Part shown: piece after piece, positions 52,963 to 61,743 of the stretch
Layout of the letters: the number at the start of each line of letters is the position of its first letter
Position numbering within the stretch: position 1 is the stretch's first letter
Notes under the pieces: generated by a model
What the model saw: only the letters and a program-made list of their open reading frames with translations
The model's database searches: none
Told to the model about the DNA's origin: nothing
Position numbers and translations under genes: made by a program
NCBI GenBank assembly: GCA_029907545.1
Contig: JARYLR010000002.1
Coordinates: 36,224 to 100,223 of the forward strand
Source: Candidatus Bathyarchaeota archaeon
GTDB taxonomy: Archaea > Thermoproteota > Bathyarchaeia > Bathyarchaeales > Bathycorpusculaceae
Length of the DNA: 64,000 nucleotides
Reading direction: 5' to 3'

Positions 52963-53673
52963 ATGTCGAAAAAACCTTTGAGACGCTTAGAGACTAGGGA
53001 AGTGGTGTATGATGCCAAGCGCTGGGCTCTGCTAGAGGAATATCGGCGGAAAGCAATGCATATAATGGACGCTTTGGAAAAAGCTCATCTAGAAACCCTC
53101 GTTTACGGAAGCATAGCGAGAGGAGACGTTACAGAAGACAGCGACGTAGACGTGTTTATTCCCAATGTTTCCTCATCCTTCACCGTAGACATGGCTCTAG
53201 AGAAGGCTGGCATCGCTGTGCAGAGACGCATGATTGTGCAGGCTACTCCAACATATGCTGTGAAGGCATACATGGAAATCGACGATGCTACAAGCGTGTC
53301 TTTTCCATTGATGAAGATGCGTAAGGTTGAGAGAGAATTCTATAGGTTTGGAGGCGAAATCTCCCTTAGCGAGCTTAGGCAAGCGCTGAGAAAAGCCGGT
53401 GTGGATAAGCGGCTGATGCTTGTTGAACCAACCGAGAAAGGGCATCTTGAAAGCGCTGTGGTCGGGCAAGAGGTGAGGGCTGCCAAAGTGCTTGGGATAT
53501 CTTGTGAGACAGCTCTGGACAGAATTCGTGTTCTATTGAGAAGAGATAAGGTTGGCAGAACAGGCGTCTTCGTTAAGAAGGAGCTTTCCGCGGAGGAAAC
53601 CTTCGAGACCACTTTGGACAAGCTGGTAAAACAGAATCCTGCCATTCGTAGGCGGCTGCTGTCGCTGTCTTAG
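52963..53673 (+). CDS. Nucleotidyltransferase-domain protein
   Basis: A 236-residue protein. Y-G-S-I-A-R-G-D-V with D-S-D-V-D-V-F is the Pol-beta-type catalytic motif (two Asp of three). A separate C-terminal region, R-R-D-K-V-G-R-T-G-V and helical, looks like a nucleic-acid-binding or HEPN-like tail. The MNT family often modifies RNA or protein. It diverges from the thiolase gene. Confidence 0.7.
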   Translation: MSKKPLRRLETREVVYDAKRWALLEEYRRKAMHIMDALEKAHLETLVYGSIARGDVTEDSDVDVFIPNVSSSFTVDMALEKAGIAVQRRMIVQATPTYAVKAYMEIDDATSVSFPLMKMRKVEREFYRFGGEISLSELRQALRKAGVDKRLMLVEPTEKGHLESAVVGQEVRAAKVLGISCETALDRIRVLLRRDKVGRTGVFVKKELSAEETFETTLDKLVKQNPAIRRRLLSLS

Positions 53674-53680
53674 GGGCTGT

Positions 53681-54238
53681 TCAGTAGTAGATAAGCTGTC
53701 TTTCTTCGAGTATTTTCTTAAGCTTGTTTACTGCGGCGTACACCTCTTGCTCTTTCTTGGCTCCCACGCATACGAGCTTTCCAGCCGAGAATATGAGGAA
53801 AACCACCTGCGGGCTGTCCATTCGGTAGACAGCGCCTGGAAACTGTTCTGGCTCGTACATTACTCTCTCAAGTTTGCTGACAACGTATTCCAGGTCTATT
53901 TCTCCTCCCAGTTCTGCTGAGGCAACGATGTTCTGGATTTGGATGTCTGGCTTGTTGGTTATTGGCAGCTTTTTGCTTCTAAGCTCTCTCACGACTTTGG
54001 TGACTGCTTGTATGGCTTCTTTTTCTGATTTGGCTCCGGTGCAGACCATTTTACCTGTCTCAAATATGAGTGTACCTGTCTTGGGGTTTTTGAGGCGGAA
54101 AACGAGTCCTGGGAAGACGTTGGGGCTGTATTCGGCGAAGGGAAATTTTTCCATTATTGATTTTAAGGCTACCTTTTGGTTTAGGGATGCTGAGGCAACT
54201 ATGTTTTGTATCGTTATTGTCGGCTTTCTTTTCGACAT
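53681..54238 (-). CDS. tbp: TATA-box-binding protein, copy 2
   Basis: A 185-residue TBP with two repeats and the F-P-G-L-V-F-R and G-K-M-V-C-T-G-A-K motifs. It differs from copy 1 in the first repeat (A-E-Y-S-P-N-V instead of V-E-Y-R-P-E-Q) and in G-A-V-Y-R-M-D-S in the second. DNA-contact and TFB-facing residues look kept, so both copies may be active. It sits next to pelota. Confidence 0.93.
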   Translation of the reverse strand: MSKRKPTITIQNIVASASLNQKVALKSIMEKFPFAEYSPNVFPGLVFRLKNPKTGTLIFETGKMVCTGAKSEKEAIQAVTKVVRELRSKKLPITNKPDIQIQNIVASAELGGEIDLEYVVSKLERVMYEPEQFPGAVYRMDSPQVVFLIFSAGKLVCVGAKKEQEVYAAVNKLKKILEERQLIYY

Positions 54239-54305
54239 TTCGTTTCATCTTGAACGGCGTATGCATATTAGATTTGTAGAGATCTAGATATAGCTTTAAT
54301 CCATC

Positions 54306-55406
54306 CTAGTTTTTTAGGTCACTGTTACGTGTTTGACAGGGGTATCTGAGAAGTGCGCCGATGCCGCCTAGAGCAATAAGTTTGGCGCCTGCTTCATGCT
54401 CCGTGCTTATTATGGCTATTTGACCATTCTTCTGCTCAACTTCTTTCATTAGTTCCTCAATAAGCAGGCGATCTTCATCGCTTGCTTTGCGGAGCGTGCT
54501 GTCTGCCACTACAAGTTTCTCGATGGCGCCTAGTTCTGCGGCTTTTTCGGTCTCCGCAAGCCCGTAAGCTACGGTTGCTTCGCCTTTTCCAAGTCGTTTT
54601 AGAATCTCTTCCATGATTTCGGTTTCTTCTATAACGCGGGTCTTCTTTATCGTGCTTGCCAGAATGCCGGAACGCAAAGCCTCGTATATTCCGGCGGTGC
54701 CACCGTTGTTAACGCTTTTCACGTCCATGACTGATTTAGCTATGTCCGTTGCCTCGTTTCTTAAGAACTTGGCAAAGTCGTTCTTAACAAATCCAACTCC
54801 GATGATTATTATGGGGTAATGCGAACTGTTCCATATTTGGCGCAAGCTAATCAAGGTTTTTCGAAAGAACTCGTTTGTGGCGCTTGCTCTTTTTTCGGTT
54901 TCAAGCTTGCCTGGGAGCTTTATCTTTTCCTCTATCTTGATGTCGACTCCATATTGGGCGGTTGTGGCTAAGGCGTAGCCTTCGTCGTCTATTGAGAGGA
55001 TTACGATGGGTTTTTCTGATGCTCTGCTTGCCTCTTTTAGTCTTTCCAGATGGTGTTTGCTCCAACTCTTTTTTACGATGGTAATTGGCGTGTGCAATGC
55101 TATGCTTAGTGTGTGGTAGACACCTGTGGGAACGTTTTCTGGCGCCGAGCATATTCTTCCGTGAATCCTAAGCTTGCCTAGAAGTTTATCCCACGCAACG
55201 TTTTCCACGTGGACGCCTAGAAACACCGAGATTCTTTCTCCACGTTTTGGTCTTGCGTATTTTTCGTCAAGCTTTAGCTCTCTGGTAGTGTAGGCGTGAA
55301 CCTCGTCGCCCTTGTAGACCACGTTGTAGAGATGCCAGAAATCGTCAAGAGTCTCTGGCACTACCTTGACAAAACCCTTCTTGAGGTTGGTTTCCAGGAT
55401 TTTCAA
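54306..55406 (-). CDS. pelA: mRNA surveillance protein pelota
   Basis: A 366-residue protein with three domains: the N-terminal Sm-like domain (R-x-E-x-I/H-V-E-N-V-A-W-D), the eRF1-like middle domain and the C-terminal domain ending G-I-G-A-L-L-R-Y. It rescues stalled ribosomes with aEF1A and splits them with ABCE1. No G-G-Q motif, as expected for pelota. Start and length are typical. Confidence 0.92.
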   Translation of the reverse strand: MKILETNLKKGFVKVVPETLDDFWHLYNVVYKGDEVHAYTTRELKLDEKYARPKRGERISVFLGVHVENVAWDKLLGKLRIHGRICSAPENVPTGVYHTLSIALHTPITIVKKSWSKHHLERLKEASRASEKPIVILSIDDEGYALATTAQYGVDIKIEEKIKLPGKLETEKRASATNEFFRKTLISLRQIWNSSHYPIIIIGVGFVKNDFAKFLRNEATDIAKSVMDVKSVNNGGTAGIYEALRSGILASTIKKTRVIEETEIMEEILKRLGKGEATVAYGLAETEKAAELGAIEKLVVADSTLRKASDEDRLLIEELMKEVEQKNGQIAIISTEHEAGAKLIALGGIGALLRYPCQTRNSDLKN

Positions 55407-55508
55407 AGCCCTTGTCCTCTAATAGTCAGTAATAGCATTCAGATATCCGTGTTCTAGCATTTAAGAAGTGTTAAACGTTGGTTTTTCTTATGAAATATTT
55501 GGGAGCAG

Positions 55509-57890
55509 ATGATGATTGTCAGGTTTTGGTTGTTGGACGTGAACTCCGAGGTCGAGAACGGTAAATCCGAAGTTTGGTTGTGGGGCATTGAAGACTCTGG
55601 AAAACGAGTCCTCATCATCCATCGCGACTTTCTCAGCTATTTCTACGCAGTTGCCGAGGAAGAAGCTGATCCATCTTTCATCGTTCAAAAGATAAGCAAG
55701 GGCGATTTCCCCTCTGTTACAGGGTTTGAGGTTGTTAACCGTAAACTGTTCGGGAAGCCTGTTAAAGCCATAAAAGTGTATTGCAACGATCCCAACATTA
55801 TTCCCAAATATGCGAAGGCTTTTCGAGATTTCGAAGGAGTAAAAGACTGCCTCGAAGACGACATTCGATACGTAATGCGCTACCTCATCGACAACAATGT
55901 TACTCCCTGCTGCTGGCACGAGATCGAAGTGGAAGAAGAAGCAAACGTGCTGGGCATCGAGGTTGACACCGTGTATCTCGCGAAGAAGCCGCCAACAGCA
56001 GTCAAAAGAATAGATGTTCCTCAGCTGAGAATTCTAGGTTTCTCGATGGCATGCTATGGCCGCGAAGGTTCACCGAAACCTGAAAGGAATCCAGCAATAC
56101 TCATCTCTGTTGCCACGAATCAAGGCGATGAGAAACACTTCGTTGTAGGCGAGAATAAGGATGACCGGTTGGTTCTGCAGGCTTTTGCGGATGATGTTCG
56201 AAGGTTTAATCCAGACATACTTGTTGGCTACGGCGTGAATGAACGAGATTGGCCTTACCTTGTCGAGAGATGCAGAAAAGTAGGCATCAAGCTAAACGTG
56301 GATAGAGCGAAGACTGAGCCGCACACGAGTGTTTACGGCCACGTTTCCATAACTGGAAGAGTCGATGTGAATTTGGCTGATTTTGTTGACGAGTTCCCTG
56401 AGGTTAAGCTGAAAACTCTGGAAAGCTTTGCAGACTACCTAGGCGTGATGAAAACTAGTGAACGCACCCTCATCAGCGATGTTGATGTTGCAGACTACTG
56501 GGATGATGCGGGGAAGCGTGAAGCTCTAAAGAAATTCTCGTCGGAAAATGTTCAATGCATTATGAGGATAGCTGAGGCAATTCTTGATTTTGCCATTCAG
56601 CTTTCAAATCTTACCGGTCTCCCTCTAGATCATGTTGGAACTGCTGCCGCAGGCTCTAGAGTTGAATGGTTTATGATGAAGCAGGCGCGTGATGCCTGTG
56701 AACTCGTTCCAAGAAGGGTTGAACAGCCCTATAGACCGTATGCTGGTGCTATTGTGCTTAAGCCTGAAGCTGGCATCCACAGCGATGTTGCTGTCTTAGA
56801 CTTCAAATCTATGTATCCGACCATCATGATAAAGTATAACCTGTCTCCGGATACATATGTCTCGGCAAAGGAACCTGTGCCCGCGGAAGGAGTGTATGAG
56901 GCGCCTGAGGTTAAGCATCGCTTTCGCAAAGAACCTGCAGGCTTCTATAAAGATGCTCTTCTGTATCTGATAGCGGTTCGAGACGATATACGCTCTGAAA
57001 TGAGCAAGGTTGCTGCTGGAAGCAGAGAATACATGGTTCTGGATGCTCGTCAGAAAGCTGTAAAAGTCATTACTAATGCGTCTTACGGCTATGCTGGGTG
57101 GATTGGCGCGCGGTGGTATGCTAAGCCTGTTGCTGAGGCTGCGACGGCGTGGGGAAGGCACATAATAACTAACACGATTGAGATTGCTCGGAAAGCTGGT
57201 TTGAAAGTTATCTACGGGGACACGGACAGCATTTTCGTCAAGAATGAGCCTCAGAAAATCGGCGAGATCACGGCTGAGATAGCAGAGAAGCTTGGGCTGG
57301 AGATAAAGTTGGACAAGGTTTACATGAGTGTGTTCTTCACTGAAGCCAAGAAGCGTTATGCTGGGCTTCTGCCTAACGGGCGGCTTGAGATTGTCGGTCT
57401 GGAAGTTATACGCGGAGACTGGGCGACAATAGCCAGAAATGTGCAGGAGAAGGTGCTTGAAATAGTTTTGAAGGAGAACTCACCTGAAAAAGCCGCCAAG
57501 TTTGTGCAGCTTTTCATCCGCAAGCTGAGGCAGAAGCAGTTTCCTTTCCGTGACCTTGTGATATGGAAGACTTTGACCAAGCCTGCTGAGGAGTACGCTG
57601 TTAAGGCTTCCCATGTTGAGGCAGCGAAGATGCTTAGAAAGGCGGGCTGGGAGTTAACTGTTGGCGATAAGGTCGGCTACATTGTAGTCGCGGGTTCGGG
57701 TCGCTTGTATGAGCGGGTTAAGCCCTATGTGTTTGCTTCGTACGATGAAGTTGACTTGGAATATTATGTGAATAAGCAGGTTGTGCCTGCTGCCGTTCGA
57801 GTCCTTGAAAGCTTTGGAATAACTGAAGAGCAGCTGTTGGGGTCTAAAACCGCGGAAAAGGAAACTAGGAGCTTGACAGAGTTCTTTTAG
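55509..57890 (+). CDS. polB: DNA polymerase family B, proofreading motifs destroyed
   Basis: A 793-residue polymerase. Motif A is D-F-K-S-M-Y-P-T-I, motif B K-V-I-T-N-A-S-Y-G-Y and motif C Y-G-D-T-D-S-I-F, all intact. The exonuclease site is not: Exo I, usually F-D-I-E, reads F-S-M-A (residues 178-181), and Exo III, usually Y-x3-D, reads F-S-S-E-N. Exo II keeps an Asp in N-E-R-D-W-P-Y-L. The C-terminus R-S-L-T-E-F-F is a PCNA-binding PIP-like motif. So it should extend DNA with the clamp but not proofread. GGGAGCAG just upstream serves the ATG pair. Confidence 0.88.
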   Translation: MMIVRFWLLDVNSEVENGKSEVWLWGIEDSGKRVLIIHRDFLSYFYAVAEEEADPSFIVQKISKGDFPSVTGFEVVNRKLFGKPVKAIKVYCNDPNIIPKYAKAFRDFEGVKDCLEDDIRYVMRYLIDNNVTPCCWHEIEVEEEANVLGIEVDTVYLAKKPPTAVKRIDVPQLRILGFSMACYGREGSPKPERNPAILISVATNQGDEKHFVVGENKDDRLVLQAFADDVRRFNPDILVGYGVNERDWPYLVERCRKVGIKLNVDRAKTEPHTSVYGHVSITGRVDVNLADFVDEFPEVKLKTLESFADYLGVMKTSERTLISDVDVADYWDDAGKREALKKFSSENVQCIMRIAEAILDFAIQLSNLTGLPLDHVGTAAAGSRVEWFMMKQARDACELVPRRVEQPYRPYAGAIVLKPEAGIHSDVAVLDFKSMYPTIMIKYNLSPDTYVSAKEPVPAEGVYEAPEVKHRFRKEPAGFYKDALLYLIAVRDDIRSEMSKVAAGSREYMVLDARQKAVKVITNASYGYAGWIGARWYAKPVAEAATAWGRHIITNTIEIARKAGLKVIYGDTDSIFVKNEPQKIGEITAEIAEKLGLEIKLDKVYMSVFFTEAKKRYAGLLPNGRLEIVGLEVIRGDWATIARNVQEKVLEIVLKENSPEKAAKFVQLFIRKLRQKQFPFRDLVIWKTLTKPAEEYAVKASHVEAAKMLRKAGWELTVGDKVGYIVVAGSGRLYERVKPYVFASYDEVDLEYYVNKQVVPAAVRVLESFGITEEQLLGSKTAEKETRSLTEFF

Positions 57891-57909
57891 ATAAGAGTCT
57901 GTCTGGGTG

Positions 57910-59064
57910 CTAAGCTGATTCCGCCAGCTCAGAGAAGGTGGTTAGATGAACAGACAGTGCGGGTTTGACAGCTTCGGATACGCGGGAAGCTACAATCCTT
58001 TTTATGTTTTTCTCGCTGGCAACGTCAACGATTCTCTGTGTTATTATCCCGTCGAAAACCACTGTGTCCACTCCTTCAATTTCCTGCAGTTTCTCGGCAA
58101 GTTGGCTGACTGGGAGGCGTTCAATCTGCTCTAGTTTGTCGTTTAGGAAAATGGCTTCCAAAGTGCCTTCAAGCGATTTTTTCGCTTCAATTATCTCTTT
58201 GGGAACTTCGACTTTCTGTTTTGCGGCTTCTTTTTTGGGTTTGAATAGGTCTTCAATTGCTATTTTGGCTTCTAATGCGTCAAAGATTTCTTTGCAGTTC
58301 AGCTCTTCAACTTCTTTTCCTCTAGGTGCTCTTGACACGTATTTGATGTTGGTGACCTGCAACAGTTCTTTGAGGATGAGATCTCCGCCTCTGTCTCCGT
58401 CGAGGAAGGCGGTGGCTTCCTTTTCTTTGGTGAGCTTGATGATGGCTTCTGGAATCTTTGCTCCTTCTAGGGCTATTGTGTTCTGGATTCCGCATCGCAT
58501 GAGGTTTATGATGTCTGCTCTTCCTTCGACTATGATTATTTCCTTTGACTTTTCCAGTTCTAGTCCTGCGGGAAGCTCGTCTTCACCGTATTTTTCAACC
58601 TTGCCTATTTTAAGTGTGTCTGAGACTTCTTTGAAGACTTCGTCAACTGAGGGCATGGACTCGATTGTCCATTTGTGAAGGATTTCTTTTGCCCTGTCGA
58701 TTATGACTTTTCTTCTAGCTTCTCGGACGTCTTCGATTTTTTCCAGAGTTACTTTTGCCGCGCATGGTCCCACGCGGTTTATGCTTTCGATGCTTGACGC
58801 GATAAGCGCAGTGGATACTCTGTCTAGGCTTGTGGGGATGGTTATTGACCCCATTGTCATGTCCTGTTTGGAGTGCAAGTCGATTTCTATTCTTCCAATT
58901 CTTCCTGATTTCTGCAGTTCTCTGAGGTCAAGCTCTGGTCCGAAAAGTCCTTCTGTTTGACCGAAAACTGCTCCTATAACATCTGGTTTCTCTACTACTC
59001 CTTCTATCTCGAATTTCGCGCTTATTACATACTTTATAGTAAACGCTTGTGATGAACCCGTAAT
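57910..59064 (-). CDS. dnaG: DnaG primase-like protein, non-standard start
   Basis: About 384 residues of archaeal DnaG with TOPRIM parts I-I-V-E-G-R-A-D and F-L-D-G-D-R-G-G. It primes DNA or works with the exosome. The TTG at 58878 would remove a conserved N-terminal region that the frame encodes upstream (K-Y-V-I-S-A-K-F-E-I-E-G-V-V-E, then V-F-G-Q-T-E-G-L-F-G). From that region back to the in-frame TGA there is no ATG, GTG or TTG. The ribosome site AGGAGGTG at 59069-59076 points to ATT at 59064 (or ACG at 59061). Adjacent to polB, convergent. Confidence 0.8.
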   Translation of the reverse strand: MTGSSQAFTIKYVISAKFEIEGVVEKPDVIGAVFGQTEGLFGPELDLRELQKSGRIGRIEIDLHSKQDMTMGSITIPTSLDRVSTALIASSIESINRVGPCAAKVTLEKIEDVREARRKVIIDRAKEILHKWTIESMPSVDEVFKEVSDTLKIGKVEKYGEDELPAGLELEKSKEIIIVEGRADIINLMRCGIQNTIALEGAKIPEAIIKLTKEKEATAFLDGDRGGDLILKELLQVTNIKYVSRAPRGKEVEELNCKEIFDALEAKIAIEDLFKPKKEAAKQKVEVPKEIIEAKKSLEGTLEAIFLNDKLEQIERLPVSQLAEKLQEIEGVDTVVFDGIITQRIVDVASEKNIKRIVASRVSEAVKPALSVHLTTFSELAESA

Positions 59065-59070
59065 CGTACA

Positions 59071-59139
59071 CCTCCTGAGTGATGAGCTAAGGGTTAGCTG
59101 TGATCACGTGAAAGAGCATGCTTGTGCTCTTGTATCACG
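59071..59139 (-). promoter_or_regulatory. Structured leader ahead of dnaG
   Basis: Directly upstream of the dnaG ribosome site are a 5-pair hairpin GCTAA-GGG-TTAGC at 59086-59098 and a 12-pair stem (CGTGA and AAGAGCA with TGCTCTT and TCACG, three-base bulge) at 59107-59139. They could end transcription from the upstream gene or control dnaG translation. Confidence 0.4.
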
Positions 59140-59172
59140 GGATTATATCTTGACCTTTACTACTTATTAGGC

Positions 59173-59589
59173 TTATGAATTAGCAGTCTTGCTCTTTAAG
59201 GTTTCCATGTAAGATGCTAGTCCTTCAACATCTTTTACTTCAGTTGCTAAGAGGCTGGAAAGCTCGATCCAGAATCGCATGTTCAGCGTTATCCCCGACT
59301 TTTCTAGATAGTAAATCAGTTTTTTTGTCAGTTGTTTGCCGCGTCTGTCAAAATCCAAGAGGAGAATAATTTCTTTGGCGCCGCATCTTTCTATTTCAGA
59401 AACAACGTCCAAGAGGAATTTGCCGCCGGTTTTCGCCGCAATCATTTTTCCATCTATTGAAAGGGCTTTTAGGGCTGCGATGTCTTTTTTGCCTTCTACG
59501 ACTATGGGTGTTCCTTCCACGGCTTTCTGGGCTAGCTTCTCCAATGTCTGCAAAAGTTTCTCTTCTTTCTCTTTCAGGCGCGTTGACAA
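59173..59589 (-). CDS. TOPRIM-domain protein
   Basis: A 138-residue stand-alone TOPRIM: V-V-E-G-K-K-D at residue 32 and L-L-L-D-F-D-R-R-G later carry the Glu and Asp-x-Asp metal residues. Short TOPRIM proteins of this kind in archaea are of unknown role, perhaps nucleases acting on RNA or DNA. It ends upstream of dnaG and begins five bases after tyrS ends, so tyrS, this gene and dnaG may be one transcript. Confidence 0.75.
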   Translation of the reverse strand: MSTRLKEKEEKLLQTLEKLAQKAVEGTPIVVEGKKDIAALKALSIDGKMIAAKTGGKFLLDVVSEIERCGAKEIILLLDFDRRGKQLTKKLIYYLEKSGITLNMRFWIELSSLLATEVKDVEGLASYMETLKSKTANS

Positions 59590-59594
59590 TGACC

Positions 59595-60671
59595 TTACCT
59601 TGTTATCTCCGCGGTCTTGAAAACTTCCAACTGCTTTTCCGCTTCTTTGTCGGTCTCAAAGTGCCTTCTTATCGGTTCAAGGATTTTGGCAAGTTCTTTC
59701 GCCACCGCGTTTTTCAGGTCTTGCGGGTGCAGTTTGCCTTCAGCGTAGATTTTTGCGAGTTCTTCAGGGTTTTGGAACTGTATTGTGCCGCCGAATTTCG
59801 AGGAGCGCTCTATGGTGAAGACGGTTTTTTCGTGGAAGATCACGTGTTTGACTATTTCAAGGATCGGGTTGCCTTCCACGGCTTTTTCTGGGCACCATGC
59901 CTTGCGTAGTTTTTCTTGTATCTGCTGTTCGTTGTCGTGGATGAAGATAGCTGTCCAAGGTTTCGACTTGCTCATTTTGCTGGCTATGACTTCTTCCAGC
60001 TTGTCTTTTGCCTTGAGCCTAGCTGGCTCAGCTATGCCCATCAGCAGGCAGTGGTGGACTGCGACAGGTTTTTTCCATCCCATTTTCGGAAAGACTTCTC
60101 TTGCTAGGATGTGAGCTTTTCTCTGATCCATGCCGCCGTGGGGTATGTCGGCGCCGATTTCGTGTATGTCAACTGCTTGCATTGGCGGGTAGAAGTATTG
60201 TGCAAGGTCGAGTTTCTCGTTTTCGCTTCTGCCCATTATCGTCAAGCACCGCAGTGTTCTGCTTAGGGTCATGTGTTTGGAGAATTTTACGAGGTTGCGC
60301 CAGAACTCGTCATTGTTGTGGTACATTTCTGATCCTATTACGATCTGTACGCCTGGACAGAAGAACTTGAAGGCTTCTGCGTAGTATTTGGAGGCGGCTA
60401 GTATCTTGTTCCAGTCGCCGCCGAACTTGTCGTTGATGAAGCTGTGCCAGTCAGCCATGTAGGCTTGGCAGCGTAGTCCGGCTTTGAGGAAGTCGTTTAT
60501 CTTGAATCCAGACAGCACGAAGTTGCCTAGGTGAAGCATGCCAGAGATTTCGAAGCCTTGATAGTGCCCTGGATGCTCGTTGGTCAGGAGCAGTTCTCTC
60601 AGTTCTTTTTCGGTGAGGATTTCTTCTGTAGGTGGCTTCTTGATCAAGTCAATTTTGGTTTCTATGTCCAA
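59595..60671 (-). CDS. tyrS: Tyrosine--tRNA ligase
   Basis: A 358-residue class I synthetase of the archaeal type. G-F-E-I-S-G-M-L-H-L-G-N carries the HIGH-equivalent (H-L-G-N), G-G-M-D-Q-R-K-A-H is the tyrosine-site motif and K-M-S-K-S the second signature. The N-terminal class signature has S-G-M instead of the usual S-G-K. Size is normal for archaea. Confidence 0.88.
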   Translation of the reverse strand: MDIETKIDLIKKPPTEEILTEKELRELLLTNEHPGHYQGFEISGMLHLGNFVLSGFKINDFLKAGLRCQAYMADWHSFINDKFGGDWNKILAASKYYAEAFKFFCPGVQIVIGSEMYHNNDEFWRNLVKFSKHMTLSRTLRCLTIMGRSENEKLDLAQYFYPPMQAVDIHEIGADIPHGGMDQRKAHILAREVFPKMGWKKPVAVHHCLLMGIAEPARLKAKDKLEEVIASKMSKSKPWTAIFIHDNEQQIQEKLRKAWCPEKAVEGNPILEIVKHVIFHEKTVFTIERSSKFGGTIQFQNPEELAKIYAEGKLHPQDLKNAVAKELAKILEPIRRHFETDKEAEKQLEVFKTAEITR

Positions 60672-61202
60672 GTTGTATCCCGCTGTTTTGCGTCTTTATG
60701 GTGCTATGCTGAGGTTGGACTTAAAAGTTGTTTCTTGGCGCATAGCGCAGCTGTTGCATGTGAAGTTGATGTTCTAGCGGGTTTTGTCGCGGGCTGCTGT
60801 TTCCCACGTAACCTATCACTTGACTTCATTGCGGAGCGTTGCGCTCCTCTCGGTTAAGCTCTCTCGGCGTGGGATTTTCGTGCCCGCGCCCGCTGTGTCC
60901 CATGGTTGGGTAAATCCTCCGTCACTAGAGATGCAAGTCCAATGCTTGCTTTCTTCTGTTGGATCCGTCTACATGGATTTGCCAGCGGGATTTGAGGAGG
61001 GCTCGTGCTTGTCATCGCCGATTAGAAGCTTATTCCTTGACTAGAGTTAAGCATTGCTGTTGACTGATGCTCGAAGGGAGGTTAAAGCCCCTTATATATA
61101 GAGGTGTGGCTATTACTTAGGGAAAACGTTTTTTTGGCTTACAATGAGTTTATGTGTTTTATGCTAAGGTTTTATTAGTGTTTTATCTGGAGTGGTTCTG
61201 TG
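60672..61202 (-). ncRNA. Candidate structured non-coding RNA region
   Basis: About 530 bases with no convincing protein. It is GC-richer than other gaps and holds several exact hairpins: GGAGCG-TTG-CGCTCC at 60833-60847, an 8-pair stem GGCGTGGG/CCCGCGCC at 60866-60890 and GCAAG/CTTGC at 60933-60949. A strong promoter-like CTATATATAAGG on the reverse strand at about 61089-61100 could drive an RNA of about 300 bases across it; a box A CTTAAAAG at 60720 on the + strand could drive the opposite direction. I looked for signal-recognition-particle and tRNA motifs and found none. Confidence 0.4.
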
Positions 61203-61688
61203 ATGGTTTGTATGTCTGCTAATAAGAGAAGTTGGTGGGAGAAGCTGGAAGACAGCAAAGGGCTGCCAAAGGTGGAGAAGATAACGGGAAAGATGAGCAA
61301 GCGCTGGGGCACAGGCACAGTTGTCATTCCCGCACCGATGGAAGTCTATGAGATAATGCGGAAAGTGCCAAGAGGCAAGCTCATCACGATTAACGAGATC
61401 CGTGCAGCTCTTGCTAAAAAACACAAGGCAACCATCGGTTGCCCGATGACAACGGGTATTTTTGCTTGGGTCGCCGCTAACGCGGCAGAAGAACGGAGGC
61501 AAAGCGGCGAGAAAGAGGTGGTGCCTTACTGGCGGACGCTTAAGGCTGGCGGGGTGATAAACGAGAAATATCCTGGCGGAGCTTTGGGGCAGAAGAAGCT
61601 TCTTGAGGAAGAAGGTCACAGGGTAGTGCAGAAAGGCAAGAGCTTTGTCGTAGCTGATTTTGAAAAATCGCTAGCCAAAATCACGTGA
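61203..61688 (+). CDS. MGMT/ATL DNA-binding-domain protein
   Basis: About 161 residues. The MGMT-type helix-turn-helix M-E-V-Y-E-I-M-R-K-V-P-R-G-K-L-I-T and the terminal G-G-A-L-G-Q-K-K-L-L-E-E-E-G-H are clear. Where alkyltransferases have P-C-H-R the sequence reads P-Y-W-R, so the acceptor Cys is absent, as in alkyltransferase-like proteins that flag damaged DNA. A Cys in I-G-C-P-M-T is elsewhere. ATG 61203 or 61212 starts it. Confidence 0.65.
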   Translation: MVCMSANKRSWWEKLEDSKGLPKVEKITGKMSKRWGTGTVVIPAPMEVYEIMRKVPRGKLITINEIRAALAKKHKATIGCPMTTGIFAWVAANAAEERRQSGEKEVVPYWRTLKAGGVINEKYPGGALGQKKLLEEEGHRVVQKGKSFVVADFEKSLAKIT

Positions 61689-61743
61689 CTAGAACCGGCG
61701 AGAAGAAAAGGCTCAGCAACATCAATATTTTCGTGCGTGTGCA

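Noticed and set aside
59080..59140. Box C/D RNA starting at GTGATGA near 59079
   Set aside because: No D box downstream; the hairpins explain the pattern better.
60784..61044. An 86-codon + strand frame in the structured region
   Set aside because: It crosses the exact hairpins, has no ribosome site and resembles no family.
60672..61202. Signal recognition particle RNA
   Set aside because: The conserved helix 8 segment with GGAAG and AGCAG could not be found on either strand.
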